Source of the DNA: a virus
Direction: 5' to 3' (one strand)
IMG/VR virus record: IMGVR_UViG_3300025057_000759
Span: 1-41,107 of that record
Length of the DNA: 41,107 bases
Both the position numbers and the translations under genes were made by a program. Positions 38,773 to 41,107 of the stretch are shown piece after piece (the first letter of the stretch is position 1; each line of letters begins with the position of its first letter). A model generated the notes under the pieces. That model was given only the letters and a program-made list of their open reading frames with translations. It was not told the DNA's origin and did not search any database.

Positions 38773-39101
38773 TGGACCTCGGCAACGAAGCGCAATCGCG
38801 GATGGCCGCCGAACAGATAGCGGAGGCGGCGATCGTCCGGTTTACCCAGCAGCACCCTGAATACCGCAAGGCGGAGATCCCCGCGCCGCTCAAATGGGCC
38901 GCAGGGATCATTGCTGCACTCGCCAGCGCGGGGGTCGCTGCGATGGCGGTGTGGCTCGTTTCGAGTGTGAGCAACATGCAGGTGACGCTCGCCCGGATCG
39001 ACGAGCGCAGCGTCAACCAGGACACGCGCTACGACGCCCTCGACGGGCGGGTGCGCGATCTCGAATCCTATCACAACGAACGCGGGAGCAATCGCGAATG
39101 A
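38769..39101 (+). CDS. Single-pass membrane protein in the lysis cassette
   Basis: 110 aa, ATGA overlap upstream. Amphipathic N-terminus (EQIAEAAIVRFTQQHPEYRK), one transmembrane helix (LKWAAGIIAALASAGVAAMA, ~42-62), then a short coiled-coil (DERSVNQDTRYDALDGRVRD). Ends in ATGA with the endolysin. A pinholin/antiholin or holin-associated role is plausible; not proven. Confidence 0.65.
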   Translation: MMDLGNEAQSRMAAEQIAEAAIVRFTQQHPEYRKAEIPAPLKWAAGIIAALASAGVAAMAVWLVSSVSNMQVTLARIDERSVNQDTRYDALDGRVRDLESYHNERGSNRE

Positions 39102-39682
39102 GCATCGATGCAAGAAAGCTGCAGGCCGCGCTCGGCGTAAAAGTCGATGGCGATATCGGACGCGGCACCTTCACCGCGTTGTTCCAGAAGCTGGGCGCGA
39201 CGGCCGACCGGGCGCAGGAGCTGGCGCTGGCGGCAAACGTCCATTTCCCGGCCTACGGGATCATGGACAGCGCCAAGCGCCTCGCGCACTTCATGGCGCA
39301 GCTCTGCCACGAAAGCGGTTCGTTCCGCTACATGGAGGAACTGGCCAGCGGCGCCGCCTACGAAGGCCGGGCCGATCTCGGCAATACCGAGCCGGGCGAC
39401 GGCAAGCGCTTCAAGGGGCGCGGGCCGATCCAGCTGACCGGGCGCGCCAACTATCGCGCGTTCGGCCGGCGGATCGGGATCGATCTGGAGCGGCATCCCG
39501 AGATTGCCGCCATCCCTTCGATCGGCCTGCTCACCGCGCTGGAATACTGGAAGGACCGCGACCTGAACACGCTCGCCGATGCGGACGATATCCGCGGGAT
39601 CACCCGCAAGATCAACGGCGGGCTCAACGGGTTCGATGACCGTAAAGCGCACCTCGCCAAGATCGAGGGGTGGCTGCGATGA
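39098..39682 (+). CDS. GH19-type endolysin
   Basis: 194 aa. An N-terminal peptidoglycan-binding-like stretch (RKLQAALGVKVDGDIGRGTF, ~6-30) is followed by a GH19/chitinase-class lysozyme domain: LAHFMAQLCHESGSFRYMEE with a catalytic Glu in HES, YEGRADLGNTEPGDGKRFKG, GRGPIQLTGRANYRAFGRRI, and GITRKINGGLNGFDDR. No signal peptide, so it should need a holin to reach the cell wall. Neighbouring genes supply holin candidates. Confidence 0.92.
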   Translation: MSIDARKLQAALGVKVDGDIGRGTFTALFQKLGATADRAQELALAANVHFPAYGIMDSAKRLAHFMAQLCHESGSFRYMEELASGAAYEGRADLGNTEPGDGKRFKGRGPIQLTGRANYRAFGRRIGIDLERHPEIAAIPSIGLLTALEYWKDRDLNTLADADDIRGITRKINGGLNGFDDRKAHLAKIEGWLR

Positions 39683-40089
39683 CCCACATGCGCCAATCGA
39701 TCCGCACCTGGGCGCTGGTGGCGGTGGCAATCTCGAGCGCGTTCATCATCGGCATTGCCATCTGGCTGATCGCGATCCTTTCGGCACAGGACTGGTGCAC
39801 CCGAGCGCTGGGCGCGGCCAAGTACGCCAATGGTCGCCCGGAAAGCGCGATCAACGCCTGTTTCAACCTGATGGGCGCGCAGGTCGATACGCTGGGCTGG
39901 GCGTTGCTGATCGCCATCAGCGTGCAGGCACTGTCGCTGCTTACGCTGGTGGTCATCGTGCTGGCCGGCGGCAAGCTGAGCTTCAAGGCGAGTCGCGACG
40001 GTCTGGAAGGCGACATCGGGCGCGACGCCCCTCAGCGCGTGGCGGATGCCGCGCAGGACGAAGCCGACGATATCAGGGAGAGCGTGTGA
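39679..40089 (+). CDS. Holin-like two-helix membrane protein
   Basis: 136 aa from the ATG at 39679 (ATGA overlap with the endolysin). Two transmembrane helices: ~10-35 (TWALVAVAISSAFIIGIAIW) and ~73-100 (LGWALLIAISVQALSLLTLV, VVIVLAGG), joined by a polar loop with two Cys (DWCTRALG, INACFNLMG). The charged C-terminus (DEADDIRESV) is cytoplasmic by charge rule. Class II holin is likely from position; the long tail is unusual. Confidence 0.68.
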   Translation: MTHMRQSIRTWALVAVAISSAFIIGIAIWLIAILSAQDWCTRALGAAKYANGRPESAINACFNLMGAQVDTLGWALLIAISVQALSLLTLVVIVLAGGKLSFKASRDGLEGDIGRDAPQRVADAAQDEADDIRESV

Positions 40090-40724
40090 TGAAACTGCCC
40101 GGGCAACTGCAGGCCGAATACGCGATCAAGGGCATCTGGGGTGCGCTGATCGCTGCCGCTTTCCTGATCGTGGTCGCCTTCGCCACGGTGCAGACCGTGC
40201 GGCTCGAAGGCTTCAAGTTTTGGCCGCTCTCGATCGAGGGCGCGCGGCCCAAGGCCGAACGGCTCGAACGCGATCTGGCCAACGTGCGCGCTGCTCAGCG
40301 TCTCGCCGAGCAGGCCGCGGCACAGCAGCGCATCTTCTGGAAAAACCACTATCGCAACCGCGCACGGGAGACCGACCTTGCCAATGCCACTGAAACGCAG
40401 CCTCGCGCTGCTGACGATGCCGATCGCTATATTGCTGCCAACCGCGTGCAATCATGCCCCGCTGGTGGTGCATCCGGCGCAGCCGCTGCCCCCGCCGCCG
40501 GTGAACGTGCCGGGGGTGGTGACCGACCCGGTGACATGCCCGTCGTGGATGACCGACGAACGGTGCCGGGGAACGGCGAAGAGCAGCTATTTCCAGACCT
40601 CGTAGCGGTCAGCCCGGAAGATATCCGCGCCTGCACCCGCAACACCGCCCGCCTGCTCGACGCGCAGGCATGGGGCGTGACGCTGGAGCGGGAAAGCACG
40701 GCGGGCAAGACGCGGCCCGATTAG
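40089..40724 (+). CDS. i-spanin-like (Rz-like) protein
   Basis: 211 aa, MKLPGQLQAEYAIKGIWGAL; TGATG overlap. One N-terminal transmembrane helix (~15-38, WGALIAAAFLIVVAFATVQT), then a helical coiled-coil (LERDLANVRAAQRLAEQAAA, QQRIFWKNHYRNRARETDL), as in i-spanins. The second half is Ala/Gly/Pro-rich because it overlaps an embedded lipoprotein gene in another frame, and ends in SPEDIRACTRNTARLLDAQA. Forms the outer-membrane-disrupting complex with the embedded o-spanin. Confidence 0.75.
   Translation: MKLPGQLQAEYAIKGIWGALIAAAFLIVVAFATVQTVRLEGFKFWPLSIEGARPKAERLERDLANVRAAQRLAEQAAAQQRIFWKNHYRNRARETDLANATETQPRAADDADRYIAANRVQSCPAGGASGAAAAPAAGERAGGGDRPGDMPVVDDRRTVPGNGEEQLFPDLVAVSPEDIRACTRNTARLLDAQAWGVTLERESTAGKTRPD
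40384..40605 (+). CDS. Embedded o-spanin-like lipoprotein (Rz1-like)
   Basis: 73 aa read in a different frame within the i-spanin gene: MPLKRSLALLTMPIAILLPT then AC. Lipoprotein signal with KR, a hydrophobic core and lipobox LLPTAC (Cys at about residue 22); the mature part is proline-rich (HPAQPLPPPPVNVPGVV) with two more Cys. Short, Pro-rich lipoproteins nested in an i-spanin gene are the Rz/Rz1 arrangement of lambda. A TTG/ATG a few codons upstream is an alternative start. Confidence 0.8.
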   Translation: MPLKRSLALLTMPIAILLPTACNHAPLVVHPAQPLPPPPVNVPGVVTDPVTCPSWMTDERCRGTAKSSYFQTS

Positions 40725-40834
40725 AACAGCAGGCCCTTCAATGCGCCCCATGCGGCGGCGATAAAGCTTACCGCGAACAGCGCCGCCAGCAGGCAGAACT
40801 CGATCCAGATGCCATGCTTTTCCCGCAGGCGCAT
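40721..40834 (-). CDS. 37-aa single-helix membrane protein
   Basis: MRLREKHGIWIEFCLLAALF, ATG at 40834 directly next to the stop of the upstream gene. One transmembrane helix (~9-34, IEFCLLAALFAVSFIAAAWG), basic N-terminus inside. Its stop overlaps that of the spanin gene on the other strand. No family; likely the partner of the preceding leftward gene. Confidence 0.5.
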   Translation of the reverse strand: MRLREKHGIWIEFCLLAALFAVSFIAAAWGALKGLLF

Positions 40835-41107
40835 CTACAGATGCCCGGCCGCATCGCCATCGCGGATCCGCGCTTCGTCCGCTGAGGCGATTCGGTAGCC
40901 CACGATGTCCATCCCGTCGCGGGTCGCATCGGTCCACGTCCAGCCATCCTTCGCCCACGCCGAGAATTCGCCAGCTTTCTGGCGGCCCTGCGTTCGACTG
41001 CCGCGGCGGAAGTTGACGGCGACCAGCGTATCGGGCGGCACGGGGCAGCCGCTTCCATCGTGGCGGGTCCATCCTGCGGGAATCGGAGTGGGAATGCGGC
41101 GGCTCAT
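40835..41107 (-). CDS. Hypothetical protein at right end
   Basis: 90 aa, MSRRIPTPIPAGWTRHDGSG, starting at the last base of the window. Trp-, Asp- and Gly-rich (VAVNFRRGSRTQGRQKAGEF, SAWAKDGWTWTDATRDGMDI), one Cys. Compact beta-type sequence resembling a small phage protein of unknown function (such DUF sequences often hold W-x-H-x-G-x-C-P...TLV-x-V). Leftward, opposite to the lysis genes, so probably expressed in the lysogen from a promoter beyond the window. Confidence 0.65.
   Translation of the reverse strand: MSRRIPTPIPAGWTRHDGSGCPVPPDTLVAVNFRRGSRTQGRQKAGEFSAWAKDGWTWTDATRDGMDIVGYRIASADEARIRDGDAAGHL

Noticed and set aside
1-41107. CRISPR array, rRNA or tRNA genes
   Set aside because: No regularly spaced repeat-spacer units, no rRNA-like conserved stretches and no cloverleaf-like tRNA sequence were recognised.
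1-41107. attL/attR direct repeats at the window ends
   Set aside because: The first bases are the int stop and the last bases a start codon; I see no shared core at the two ends, so att sites should be outside.

Overview
This window looks like an almost complete temperate, siphovirus-type (HK97-like) prophage from a high-GC alphaproteobacterium, most likely a sphingomonad (Sphingomonadales/Erythrobacteraceae type). The assignment rests on the HK97-type head module, a gene-transfer-agent-type tail assembly chaperone, GapR/DUF2312-like domains typical of alphaproteobacteria, uniformly GC-rich third codon positions, and one copy of the CTTCGACAGGCTCAGG-type interspersed repeat common in sphingomonad genomes. 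The window starts exactly at the integrase stop codon and ends exactly at the start codon of a leftward gene, so the att sites lie outside it.

Layout. (1) 1-4681, leftward: an operon of eleven tightly overlapping genes (mostly ATGA/GTGA junctions) ending in the integrase. It carries a PAPS-reductase-like PP-loop protein, several tiny membrane or Cys-rich proteins and a DUF5664 nucleotide-hydrolase-like protein. (2) 4682-6272: the lysogeny switch. A CI/LexA-like S24 repressor (leftward) is flanked by two strong promoters carrying related GGGG-A/T-rich-CCCC operator-like sites, and a membrane-anchored Cys-rich protein sits in the Rex-like position. (3) 6273-16540, rightward early region: a Cro-like gene, a CII-like gene, and a replication block. 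The block encodes a sliding clamp (DnaN), an MT-A70 methylase, a free-standing DnaA domain IV, a tandem GapR-like protein and a P4/D5-type helicase, followed by an iteron-rich likely origin. Leftward cargo genes are embedded here (two small genes lying antisense, and a RelE/XRE toxin-antitoxin pair). (4) 16541-26583: packaging and head genes (HNH, TerS, TerL, portal, S49 protease, capsid, connectors) and the tail tube. (5) 26583-38470: tail assembly chaperone with a canonical -1 frameshift site, a cargo insertion (membrane protein, ribbon-helix-helix protein, Bro-N protein), tape measure, distal tail proteins and a 1601-aa tip/fibre protein. (6) 38482-40724: lysis (GH19 endolysin, holin candidates, i-spanin with an embedded o-spanin). 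(7) 40721-41107: two leftward small genes.

The most interesting point is the replication block. The phage has no DNA polymerase but encodes divergent versions of three host replication factors (beta clamp, DnaA DNA-binding domain, GapR-like nucleoid protein) together with an adenine methylase, a helicase and iterons. I infer a strategy of capturing or re-tuning the host replisome and initiation control, not building its own. All assignments come from reading the sequence; no database search was run.
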